Source: Microlunatus capsulatus (GTDB lineage: Bacteria; Actinomycetota; Actinomycetes; Propionibacteriales; Propionibacteriaceae). Taken from it: 64,000 nucleotides of DNA. The notes under the pieces were generated by a model. The model saw only the letters and a program-made list of their open reading frames with translations, did not search any database and had not been told where the DNA came from. The position numbers were made by a program, and so were the translations under genes. Positions within the stretch are counted from its first letter, which is position 1. Each line of letters opens with the position of its first letter. The stretch is from assembly GCF_017876495.1 (NCBI RefSeq), contig NZ_JAGIOB010000001.1, positions 1,116,001 through 1,180,000 on the forward strand, written 5' to 3'. Of this stretch, positions 42,982 to 50,365 are shown piece by piece.

Positions 42982-44496
42982 ATGAGCCGTGACCTGCACG
43001 CCGAGCCGACGCTGGACACCCGCGTCATCCAGGGCGACATCCTGCCCGGGCTGGTCAAGCGCGAGGAGCTGCTGCTCTTCTTCCGCATCGAGGACCCGAC
43101 CCTGTTCGTGCCCTTCGTCCAGGGGCTGCCCCTCACCACGGCGGCGGAGGTCCTGGAGCAGCGCGCCGAGATCGCCCGCCGCCGGGCGGCGGGCATCGAG
43201 GACCTGCTGCCCACGCCGGGCCTCAACGTCGCCTTCACCTACGCCGGGCTCACCGCCCTGGGCGTCGACGGGCTCGACGACGCCCCCGAGCTGGCCGAGT
43301 TCCGGGCCGGGATGGCCGGCCGCACCGACGTGCTGTCCGACCCGCCGGCCGCCGACTGGCCGGTGCTGGGCCCGACCGCGCCCGTCGACGGCGTCTTCGT
43401 GCTGACCGGCGCCACCCGCGCCGAGATCGACGACACCGTCGCCCTCCACCTCGCGCCCGTCGGCTCCGGAGGCTGGAGCTTGGTGCACGAGGAGGCCGGC
43501 AGCGTCCGGCCCGAGCCCGTGCACGGCCACGAGCACTTCGGCTACGCCGACGGCGTCTCCCAGCCGGGCGTCCGCGGCCGGACCCCGGGCGGCGACCCGC
43601 TGACCGCCAGCGCCGACCCGGTCAACGACCCCGACCACGGCGGCCCCGGCCAGCGGCTGCTGTGGCCGGGCGAGTTCGTCTTCGGCTACCCCGGCCAGAA
43701 CCCGGCCGGGCCGAAGGTGTCGACGCGGGGGCCGGTGTCCCGGCCGCCGGTGCCGATGATGCGCAACGGCGCCTTCCTCGTCTTCCGCCGGCTCAGCCAG
43801 CGGGTGCCCGAGTTCGACCTGGCGGTGAAGGCCCTCGCCGTCACCGCCTCGACGGCGGACAACCCGGTCTCGGCCACGCTGATGGGCGCGCAACTGGTCG
43901 GCCGCTGGAAGAGCGGGGCGCCGCTGGTGATGAGCCCGACGGCCGACAACCCCACCCTCGCCGAGGGCTCCGGGCAGGAGAACGCCTTCACCTTCGCCAA
44001 GGACCGCGACGGCACCCTCTGCCCCTACGCCGCCCACGTCCGCAAGACGTACCCCCGCGACGACACGCCTTTCGACGAGGACCCGGAGCCGACGGCGGAG
44101 ACCGTCGAGCTGGCCGAGGCGCGGACCCAGAGCCACCGGATGATGCGGCGCGGCATCTCCTTCGGGCCCGAGCTCACCCACGCCGAGGCGCTGAGCGGGA
44201 CCAGCGACCCGGCGCAGGCGCGGGGGCTGCTCTTCGCCTGCTACGTCACCTCGATCGCCGACCAGTTCGAGTTCGTCCAGCAGAGCTGGGCCGACAACCC
44301 CTCCTTCGCCCACCCGGGCAGCGGGGTCGACCCGGTGATCGGCCAGTCGGCGGACCCGACGACGCCTTTCCGCGGGGCCGCGCCGGTCACCCTCGACCCG
44401 GGCGACCGGCCCGAGCTGGCCGTCTCGCACTTCGTGACCATGGAGGGCGGGGAGTACTTCTTCGCACCGTCGGTGCGGGCGGTCCGGGCGCTCTGA
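42982..44496 (+). CDS. Dyp-type heme peroxidase
   Basis: A 504-residue dye-decolourising peroxidase. The GxxDG motif is GYADG at 187-191 with the distal Asp at 190; the proximal heme-ligand His is in AHVRKTYPRDD (His at about 352); and RMMRRGISFG carries the conserved Arg region. No signal peptide or encapsulin-targeting C-terminus is obvious (it ends in VRAVRAL), so it is probably cytosolic. The family oxidises dyes, phenols and similar compounds with hydrogen peroxide. ATG 42982 follows AGGAGG at five bases. It is read divergently from TIGR03936 and belongs to the accessory stretch separating the radical SAM pair. Confidence 0.9.
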   Translation: MSRDLHAEPTLDTRVIQGDILPGLVKREELLLFFRIEDPTLFVPFVQGLPLTTAAEVLEQRAEIARRRAAGIEDLLPTPGLNVAFTYAGLTALGVDGLDDAPELAEFRAGMAGRTDVLSDPPAADWPVLGPTAPVDGVFVLTGATRAEIDDTVALHLAPVGSGGWSLVHEEAGSVRPEPVHGHEHFGYADGVSQPGVRGRTPGGDPLTASADPVNDPDHGGPGQRLLWPGEFVFGYPGQNPAGPKVSTRGPVSRPPVPMMRNGAFLVFRRLSQRVPEFDLAVKALAVTASTADNPVSATLMGAQLVGRWKSGAPLVMSPTADNPTLAEGSGQENAFTFAKDRDGTLCPYAAHVRKTYPRDDTPFDEDPEPTAETVELAEARTQSHRMMRRGISFGPELTHAEALSGTSDPAQARGLLFACYVTSIADQFEFVQQSWADNPSFAHPGSGVDPVIGQSADPTTPFRGAAPVTLDPGDRPELAVSHFVTMEGGEYFFAPSVRAVRAL

Positions 44497-44505
44497 GACG
44501 TCGCT

Positions 44506-44538
44506 GTCCCGGTCGTCGGCCGATCCGGCGGCCGGGAC
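44506..44538 (+). terminator. Hairpin after the Dyp peroxidase gene
   Basis: GTCCCGG (44506-44512) and CCGGGAC (44532-44538) form a 7-bp stem with further GC pairing inside, ten bases past the stop codon. Confidence 0.5.
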
Positions 44539-44688
44539 GGCGAACCATCGCACGGGCTGTCTCGTCTCGGGAGGTGGAGCCACGGCGTCGTCGGCCCGCA
44601 CCCGGTCCCGGGGCGGTCGGGGCGCACGGGCCCCGCCCACCCACGAGGACCGGCGCCGACGCGGTGACCGGTCGACCAGGAGGTCGTC

Positions 44689-45177
44689 ATGCCCACCACC
44701 CACCGCCGTCTCGCCCTCGGCGCCGCCACCGCCCTGCTCCTCGCCTCCGCGGCCGCCCCGGCCGTCGCCGACGACGGACGCCACCACGACCGGGGCCGGC
44801 CCGCCGGCCCCCTTCTCTCGGCGCCGCTGGTCGGCAGCCTGACCACCGACCCGGTGCTGGCCGGGGTCAGCCCGGGCGGCGCGGACTGGACCGTCAGCCG
44901 CAGCACCGTGAAGGTCTGGGCCGACGGCCGGGTCGACGTGAAGGTCCGCGACCTGGTGCTCACCAGCACGGGGGCGAACCCGGTGACGACGGCGTCGGCC
45001 AGCCTGGTCTGCGGCGGCGTCGTGGTCGACACCGTCGGCCCGGTCGCCTACGACGCCGACGGCGACGCCCGGGTCAGGGGCCGCTTCGACGTCCCCGACC
45101 GCTGCCTGGCGCCGGCGGTCCTGCTGAACCCGGCGAGCCGGCTGACGACCTACATCGGCGTCACCGGCCGCGCCTGA
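44689..45177 (+). CDS. Small secreted protein of unknown function
   Basis: A 162-residue exported protein. Residues 1-27 are a Sec signal peptide (MPTTHRRLALGAATALLLAS, then cleavage near AVA-D). A short His/Arg/Asp-rich linker follows. The mature domain of about 120 residues is beta-rich and has two cysteines, in SLVCGG and PDRCLA, that could form a disulfide. ATG 44689 is preceded by AGGAGG. I do not recognise a family beyond actinobacterial secreted hypotheticals. It lies after the Dyp peroxidase and converges with the PPOX gene over a clear terminator. Confidence 0.8.
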   Translation: MPTTHRRLALGAATALLLASAAAPAVADDGRHHDRGRPAGPLLSAPLVGSLTTDPVLAGVSPGGADWTVSRSTVKVWADGRVDVKVRDLVLTSTGANPVTTASASLVCGGVVVDTVGPVAYDADGDARVRGRFDVPDRCLAPAVLLNPASRLTTYIGVTGRA

Positions 45178-45208
45178 CCCGGTCCCGCGCAGCCGCGCGT
45201 CCCGGGCT

Positions 45209-45230
45209 CCGGACCCCGCACGGGGTCCGG
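45209..45230. terminator. Bidirectional terminator hairpin
   Basis: A perfect 9-bp stem (45209-45217 with 45222-45230) with a four-base loop and extra GC pairing outside. It lies between the convergent secreted-protein and PPOX genes and can serve both. Confidence 0.8.
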
Positions 45231-45249
45231 CGCCCGGGGCGGGCGGGGC

Positions 45250-45873
45250 TCAGCCGTAGAGCTTCGCGGCGTAGGACGGCCCGTAGTAGGCCTCCAGCTC
45301 CTCCAGCGACGCGTCCGGCCGCTCGAGGGTCCGCGCGATGACGGGCCGACGGGCGACCGCGTCCGGGTGCCAGGTGCTCGGGTCCCACAGCTGCGAGCGC
45401 AGGAACGCCTTCGAGCAGTGCGAGAACACCTCCTCGACCTCGACGACGAGGGCCAGCAGCGGCCGGTGCCCCTTGACCACGAGGTCGTCGAAGAAGGGGG
45501 CGTCCCGGACCAGCCGGGCCCGGCCGTTGACCCGCAGGGTGTCCCCGCGGCCGGGCAGGAAGAAGACGAGCCCGACGTGCGGGTTGGCCAGGACGTTGCG
45601 GAAGCCGTCGACCCGACGGTTCCCCGGCCGCTCGGCGATGGCCAGCGTCCTGTCGTCGAGGACGTGCGCGAGCTCCCCGGGCGGGTCGCCCTTGGGCGAG
45701 ACGTCGCAGCGGCCCTCCGCGTCCGACGTCGCCAGCAGGCAGAACGGGCTGGCCGCCAGCCAGTCGCGGTCCAGCGCGTGCAGCGTGTCGCGCTGCTTGG
45801 CGACCGCCGCCGCGCTGGGCGTGCCCACCAGCTGCTCCAGCTCGTCGACGGTGGTGATCTCGGCCCAGGTCAT
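45250..45873 (-). CDS. Pyridoxamine 5'-phosphate oxidase-fold protein (MSMEG_1061-like)
   Basis: A 207-residue flavin-type split barrel protein. FCLLATSDAEGRCDVSPKGDPPG is the typical first strand pair (shown here in part of the family's pattern), followed by RRVDGFRNVLANPHVGLVFFLPG, the FMN-phosphate-binding region, and DTLRVNGRARLV. This shape matches the MSMEG_1061 group of PPOX proteins, thought to bind FMN or F420; the true substrate is unknown and vitamin B6 oxidation is unlikely. ATG 45873 is preceded by TAGGGT at six bases, suggesting a leaderless transcript. Confidence 0.85.
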   Translation of the reverse strand: MTWAEITTVDELEQLVGTPSAAAVAKQRDTLHALDRDWLAASPFCLLATSDAEGRCDVSPKGDPPGELAHVLDDRTLAIAERPGNRRVDGFRNVLANPHVGLVFFLPGRGDTLRVNGRARLVRDAPFFDDLVVKGHRPLLALVVEVEEVFSHCSKAFLRSQLWDPSTWHPDAVARRPVIARTLERPDASLEELEAYYGPSYAAKLYG

Positions 45874-45885
45874 GCCCCGACCCTA
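45871..45885 (-). promoter_or_regulatory. Candidate leaderless promoter of the PPOX-family gene
   Basis: TAGGGT (45880-45885, minus strand) is six bases before the ATG; no ribosome binding site is present. Confidence 0.5.
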
Positions 45886-45919
45886 GGCACTCCGGCCCGC
45901 CTCTGCCCGGACATTCTCC

Positions 45920-45979
45920 GCAACTGCGGGCAGACGACGGCCTCACGGCCTGGCCGGCCCGTCGTCTCGCCGCAGTTGC
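45920..45979. repeat. 60-base imperfect palindrome at the 3' end of the DUF559 gene
   Basis: Arms 45920-45940 and 45959-45979 (21 bases each) are inverted copies with two mismatches. The loop holds the stop codon of the DUF559 ORF, so the palindrome overlaps the coding end. A second related palindrome lies on the other side of the gene (46964-47021); the right-hand arms of both share 17 of 19 bases in the same orientation. It can act as a terminator, but the paired arrangement also fits the ends of a small element. Confidence 0.7.
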
Positions 45980-46872
45980 CAGCGAGCAGCGACCCGAGCT
46001 CTGCCGGCCTGGGTGTGCAGGGAGGTGGAGACCAGCTGCTGCCAGGCGCGGAGCCGGTGCGGGTCCCAGGTCCGGCCCAGGACGGCGTCGGCCGAGGCGA
46101 TGATCCGGGCCCCGCCGAACAGCACCTCGGGGGCGGTGTAGCCGCAGCGCTGCCAACCGGCCTCCACGAGGCGCCGGTCGCGGTCCAGGTCGCGCCGGTG
46201 CTGGGCGGCCTCGCGGTGCACCCCGCCGTCGTACTCGTGGAGGCGTCGGGTGCCCCTCAGCCACAGGTCGGCGCGGGCGACGAAGCCGCCGCGGTCGTCG
46301 CGCACCGTGTGCTGAGGGACGACGTCGACCTCCGCGGCTTGGTGCAGCAGGCGCAGGACCGACTCCCAGGCCGACTCCGACCGCGCGTCGAGGATCGGCA
46401 GCACCGCGCGCAGGGCCGGAGCTCCTCGTCGTCGACCGGCCGCCACCGCGGCCAGGGCCGCGGTCGTGCAGTCCCCGATCCGCAGCGCCGCGTCGGCCAG
46501 CGGGACGAGGTCGAGGGGTGCGAGGTCCCGCGCCAGCGCCAGCAGGGTCTCAGGCGCCGCGGCCAGGGGCAGGCCGGCCACCACCTCGACCTCGGGAGCC
46601 CTGGTCAGCCGGGCCACCCGGAGCCCGGCGCGCTCGGGGTACCGCTCACCCGCGGTCACGGCCACGAAGACGGGAGGGTCGACGACCGGAGGCAACCACC
46701 AGCCCCGGACGGCAGCCGCCGTCAGGTGGGTGAAGACCGCGGTCGGCGGCAGCACGACGGCGAGCGCCCTGAGCCGCTCCACCAGCGTGAGGGGCCGTGC
46801 CGTCCGGACGTGCACGCCCTGGGCCACGCGTTCGTAGCCGGCCCGCCGCGGCTGCCCCAGGACCACCTCCAC
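45943..46872 (-). CDS. DUF559 / Vsr-like endonuclease-domain protein
   Basis: A protein of about 309 residues. The N-terminal half, with YERVAQGVHVR and FTHLTAAAVRGWWLPP, matches the wing-type region of actinobacterial AbiEi-like/DUF559 proteins. The C-terminal third carries ADLWLRGTRRLHEYDGGVHR followed by HRRDLDRDRRLVEAGW, the acidic core of the Vsr-like PD-(D/E)xK nuclease fold. Such genes occur in many scattered copies in actinobacterial genomes and their biology is unknown. Start GTG 46872 with GAGG upstream; a GTG at 46866 is possible. It is bracketed by two related palindromes and lies between the members of the TIGR03960/TIGR03936 pair, so it looks like an insertion. Confidence 0.78.
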   Translation of the reverse strand: MEVVLGQPRRAGYERVAQGVHVRTARPLTLVERLRALAVVLPPTAVFTHLTAAAVRGWWLPPVVDPPVFVAVTAGERYPERAGLRVARLTRAPEVEVVAGLPLAAAPETLLALARDLAPLDLVPLADAALRIGDCTTAALAAVAAGRRRGAPALRAVLPILDARSESAWESVLRLLHQAAEVDVVPQHTVRDDRGGFVARADLWLRGTRRLHEYDGGVHREAAQHRRDLDRDRRLVEAGWQRCGYTAPEVLFGGARIIASADAVLGRTWDPHRLRAWQQLVSTSLHTQAGRARVAARWQLRRDDGPARP

Positions 46873-46963
46873 GCCCAGATCCTCGGGACCGCTGACGAGG
46901 TCGGCCGGTCCGCGACGCCCCTGTGGACGCGGCCGGGCCGCTGCTCCCACCTGGGGACGACGG

Positions 46964-47021
46964 GAACGGCGGGAGGACGACAGCCCGCTCGAGCCAGACC
47001 GTGCCGTCTCCCCGCAGTTGC
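46964..47021. repeat. Imperfect palindrome between the DUF559 gene and the radical SAM gene
   Basis: The left arm (about 46964-46983) and right arm (47003-47021) pair imperfectly. The right arm directly follows the stop codon of the radical SAM gene and is 17/19 identical to the right arm of the palindrome at 45959-45979. It may be the radical SAM gene's terminator, one end of a DUF559 element, or both. Confidence 0.6.
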
Positions 47022-48998
47022 TCAGGACAGGCCGGAGGTCACCTGGGCGATGGGGAGCAGGGTCTTGCCCGTCGGGCCGATCTGGATGCTGGTGTCCATC
47101 TGCGGGCAGACGCCGCAGTCGAAGCAGGGGGTCCAGCGGCAGTCCTCGACCTCGACCTCGTCGAGGGCGTCCTGCCAGTCCTCCCAGAGCCAGTCCTTGT
47201 CCAGGCCGGAGTCGAGGTGGTCCCAGGGCAGCACCTCGGCGTACTCGCGCTCGCGGACGGTGTACCAGGGCACGTCGACACCGGTGGGCTCCAGCGCCTC
47301 GGCGGCGCAGCGCATCCAGCGCTCGTAGGAGAAGTGCTCGCTCCAGCCGTCGAAGCGGCCACCGTCGCGCCAGACGGCCTCGATGACCCGGCCGACGCGG
47401 CGGTCGCCGCGGCTGAGCAGGCCCTCGACGATGCCGGGCTTGCCGTCGTGGTAGCGGAAGCCGATCGCCTTGGCGTACCGCTTGTCGTGCTGGACGGCCC
47501 CGCGGAGCTTGGCCAGCCGGGCGTCGACGACGTCGGCGTCGCACTGCGCCGCCCACTGGAACGGGGTGTGCGGCTTGGGCACGAACCCGCCGATGGAGAC
47601 GGTGCAGCGGATGTCGCGGCGGCCGCTCACCTCGCGGCCGGTGTCGATGACCCGCTTGGTGAGGTCGGCGATGGCCATCACGTCCTCGTCGGTCTCGGTC
47701 GGCAGGCCGCACATGAAGTAGAGCTTCACCTGCCGCCAGCCGTTGGCGTAGGCGGCGGCGACGGTGCGGATGAGGTCCTCGTCGGTGACCATCTTGTTGA
47801 TCACCTGGCGCAGCCGCTGCGAGCCGCCCTCGGGCGCGAAGGTCAGGCCCGAGCGCCGGCCGTTGCGGGAGAGCTCGTTGGCCAGGTCGATGTTGAAGGC
47901 GTCGACGCGGGTGCTGGGCAGCGACAGCGAGACGTTGGTGCCGTCGTAGCGGTCGGCCAGCTGCTTGGTCACCTCGCCGATCTCGGAGTGGTCGGCGCTG
48001 GAGAGGCTGAGCAGCCCGACCTCCTCCAGCCCCGTCGCCTCGATGCCGGCCTGCACCATGGCGCCGATCGTCTCGATGCTCCGCTCGCGGACGGGCCGGG
48101 TGATCATCCCGGCCTGGCAGAAGCGGCAGCCGCGGGTGCAGCCCCGGAAGATCTCGACCGAGTAGCGCTCGTGCACCGTCTCGGCCAGCGGCACCAGCGG
48201 CTTCTTCGGGTACGGCCAGGCGTCGAGGTCCATCAGGGTGTGCTTGGTGACCCGGAACGGGACGCCCGGACGGTTGGGGGCGACGCGCTGGATCCGGCCG
48301 TCGGGCAGGTAGTCGACGTCGTAGAACTTGGGCACGTAGACGGCGCCGCCGGCCGCGAGCCGCATCAGCAGGCCGTCGCGGCCCTCGGGCCGGCCCTCGG
48401 CCTTCCACTCCCGCACCACCTCCGAGATCTTGAGCGCGATCTCCTCGCCGTCGCCGAGGACGGCGGCGTCGATGAAGTCCGCGACGGGCTCGGGGTTGAA
48501 GGCGGCGTGCCCGCCGGCGAGGACGACCGGGTCGTGCTCGCGCCGGTCGGCGGCGTGCAGCGGGATGCCGGCGAGGTCCAGCGCCGTCAGCATGTTGGTG
48601 TAGCCGAGCTCGGTGGCGAAGCTCAGGCCGAAGATGTCGAAGGCCCCGACGGGGCGGTGCGCGTCCAGGGTGAACTGGGGCACCTGGTGCTCGCGCATCA
48701 GCGCCTCCATGTCCGCCCACACCGCGTAGGTGCGCTCGGCGAGGATCCAGTCGCGCTCGTTGAGCACCTCGTAGAGGATCGCGACGCCCTGGTTCGGCAG
48801 CCCCACCTCGTAGGCGTCGGGGTAGCTGAGGCACCAGCGCACCTCGGTGGCGTCCCAGTCCTTGCTGACGCTGTTCAGCTCCCCGCCGACGTACTGGATG
48901 GGCTTGCTGACCCGGGCCAGCAACGGCTCCAGCCGCGGGAACAACGACTCCGGGGCGCTGGTGGCCGGGGCGGTCTGGACCGGTGCGGGAGCAGTCAT
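47022..48998 (-). CDS. TIGR03960 family B12-binding radical SAM protein
   Basis: A 658-residue radical SAM enzyme. An N-terminal region with RWCLSYPDAYEVGLPNQG (part of the family pattern) and a B12-binding-like fold to about 220 precedes the radical SAM core. The 4Fe-4S motif CTRGCRFC is at about 286-293 within RGCTRGCRFCQAGMITRPVRER. A cysteine-containing CFDCGVCPQMD block lies near the C-terminus. The substrate of this family is unknown; it is linked by gene order and by natural fusions to TIGR03936 proteins and lies near rne in many actinobacteria. ATG 48998 overlaps the upstream spacing of mnhG by 13 bases. Here its partner is about 4.2 kb downstream. Confidence 0.9.
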   Translation of the reverse strand: MTAPAPVQTAPATSAPESLFPRLEPLLARVSKPIQYVGGELNSVSKDWDATEVRWCLSYPDAYEVGLPNQGVAILYEVLNERDWILAERTYAVWADMEALMREHQVPQFTLDAHRPVGAFDIFGLSFATELGYTNMLTALDLAGIPLHAADRREHDPVVLAGGHAAFNPEPVADFIDAAVLGDGEEIALKISEVVREWKAEGRPEGRDGLLMRLAAGGAVYVPKFYDVDYLPDGRIQRVAPNRPGVPFRVTKHTLMDLDAWPYPKKPLVPLAETVHERYSVEIFRGCTRGCRFCQAGMITRPVRERSIETIGAMVQAGIEATGLEEVGLLSLSSADHSEIGEVTKQLADRYDGTNVSLSLPSTRVDAFNIDLANELSRNGRRSGLTFAPEGGSQRLRQVINKMVTDEDLIRTVAAAYANGWRQVKLYFMCGLPTETDEDVMAIADLTKRVIDTGREVSGRRDIRCTVSIGGFVPKPHTPFQWAAQCDADVVDARLAKLRGAVQHDKRYAKAIGFRYHDGKPGIVEGLLSRGDRRVGRVIEAVWRDGGRFDGWSEHFSYERWMRCAAEALEPTGVDVPWYTVREREYAEVLPWDHLDSGLDKDWLWEDWQDALDEVEVEDCRWTPCFDCGVCPQMDTSIQIGPTGKTLLPIAQVTSGLS

Positions 48999-49011
48999 GG
49001 TGGGTCCCAGG

Positions 49012-49410
49012 CTAACGGCCGTCGGCCGAGCCGTCGCGTCCCTCCTCGGGCACGGGGCCCAGGGTGAAGCCGGCCTCGGCGAGGTCCTCGGCCAGGTCGT
49101 CGCGGTCCAGCAGGTCGCGGCGGACCTGGTTGCTGCGGTAGACGGTCCGGCTGACCAGGTGCGCGGCGACCGGGGCGGTGGTCAGCTGGAGGGCCGCGAT
49201 GAGCACCACGGTGCCGAACGCCGCCCAGCTGCGCAGCGACAGCTCGACACCGGTGGCGACGAGGATGAGCCCGAGCGTCTGCGGCTTGGTGGCCGCGTGC
49301 ATCCGGCTGAGGACGTCGGGGAAGCGGGCCAGGCCCACCGCCGCGGCCAGGCAGAGGAAGGCGCCGAGCAGCACGCAGGTGGCGCCGACGAGGTCGAGGA
49401 CGGCGCTCAT
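49012..49410 (-). CDS. mnhG: Na+/H+ antiporter subunit G (MnhG/MrpG)
   Basis: A 132-residue membrane protein with three helices and the family motif VGLARFPDVLSRMHAATKPQTLGL. It is a small subunit of the multi-subunit Mrp cation/proton antiporter. The C-terminal 35 residues are charged and acidic, longer than in many homologues. Its ATG overlaps the mnhF stop by four bases, and it ends the operon. Confidence 0.94.
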   Translation of the reverse strand: MSAVLDLVGATCVLLGAFLCLAAAVGLARFPDVLSRMHAATKPQTLGLILVATGVELSLRSWAAFGTVVLIAALQLTTAPVAAHLVSRTVYRSNQVRRDLLDRDDLAEDLAEAGFTLGPVPEEGRDGSADGR

Positions 49411-49757
49411 CCGCGCTCCCCCGGACCGGTCCCCGGGCCGGAGCCCGTCGGGGTCTGCTGGCTCTCGACGTCCCAGCGGGTCGCCTTGTCCCGGTCGGCG
49501 ACGAAGCGGGCGATGCTCACCGAGCCGGCGAACCCCAGCAGGGAGAGCACGAGCATGACCGGCAGCGTGGTGCTGTGGTCGTTGACGATCGCCTCCAGCG
49601 CCAGCGCGGCGATGACCACGGCGATGAGCACGTCGGCGGCCACCACCCGGTCCAGGCTGCTCGGCCCGCGCGACATCCGGGCCACCGTCAGCACGGCGGC
49701 GACCGCCAGCATCAGCGCCCCGGCGGACACCATCACCATCACGACCATGTCGACCAT
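49407..49757 (-). CDS. mnhF: Na+/H+ antiporter subunit F (MnhF/MrpF)
   Basis: A 116-residue protein with three membrane helices and the motif MSRGPSSLDRVVAADVLIAV, diagnostic for MrpF. The ATG at 49757 overlaps the mnhE stop by one base (TGATG); a hydrophilic tail of about 30 residues follows the last helix. Part of the membrane complex that exchanges Na+ (or K+) for protons. Confidence 0.93.
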   Translation of the reverse strand: MVDMVVMVMVSAGALMLAVAAVLTVARMSRGPSSLDRVVAADVLIAVVIAALALEAIVNDHSTTLPVMLVLSLLGFAGSVSIARFVADRDKATRWDVESQQTPTGSGPGTGPGERG

Positions 49758-50365
49758 CAGGCCGCCTCTCCGTCGACGTGGGGGTCGGGCTGCGGCCGGC
49801 CCGCGTCCAGCGCGGCCACCTCGGCCGCCGACCCGAACGTCCGCAGCACCCGGGCCTCGGCCGCGAGCACCGCCGCGACGGCGGTCTCGATGGCCTCGTC
49901 GTCGGTGGCCCCGAGGACGTGCAGGTACAGGGTGCTGGTGGCCCGGTGGACCTCCAGCACGATCGTGCCCGGGACCAGCGAGACCAGCTCGGCGGTCTGG
50001 GTCAGGTAGAGGTCGGACCGGCTGCGCAGCTGGACGCGGACGATCGAGCTGCGCGGGGTGGTGCCGAACCGGAACGCCAGGGCGACGACGTCGACGCTCG
50101 CCCGGAAGGCGTCGACCAGCAGCCGGACCAGCAGCCGCGCGCCCTGCACCGGGCGGAACCGACCGTGCAGGTCGATCGGCGGCAGCGGGAAGACCAGTCC
50201 CACACCCACCGCGAGCAGCGCGCCGGTGAGGACGATGAACAGCGAGACCTCGTCCCACAGCAGCACCCAGACCAGCGTCAGCACGACGACGGCCGGCGGG
50301 TTCACCCGGCGGCGCGGCCGGCCCGGCCCCAGCGGACGGGCGGCGACGTCGGGCCCGGTGCTCAC
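49757..50365 (-). CDS. mnhE: Na+/H+ antiporter subunit E (MnhE/MrpE)
   Basis: A 202-residue membrane subunit. Two closely spaced helices (about 25-60) are followed by the family block VVALAFRFGTTPRSSIVRVQL and LVSLVPGTIVLEV. GTG 50365 overlaps the mnhD stop (GTGA), and the stop overlaps mnhF. The N-terminal 20 residues are rich in Pro and Arg. Subunit E is needed for full activity of Mrp complexes. Confidence 0.93.
   Translation of the reverse strand: MSTGPDVAARPLGPGRPRRRVNPPAVVVLTLVWVLLWDEVSLFIVLTGALLAVGVGLVFPLPPIDLHGRFRPVQGARLLVRLLVDAFRASVDVVALAFRFGTTPRSSIVRVQLRSRSDLYLTQTAELVSLVPGTIVLEVHRATSTLYLHVLGATDDEAIETAVAAVLAAEARVLRTFGSAAEVAALDAGRPQPDPHVDGEAA

Noticed and set aside
45958-47021. Target-site duplication flanking the DUF559 element
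   Set aside because: The bases next to the outer palindrome ends do not form a clear direct repeat, so insertion by a transposase-like mechanism is not shown.
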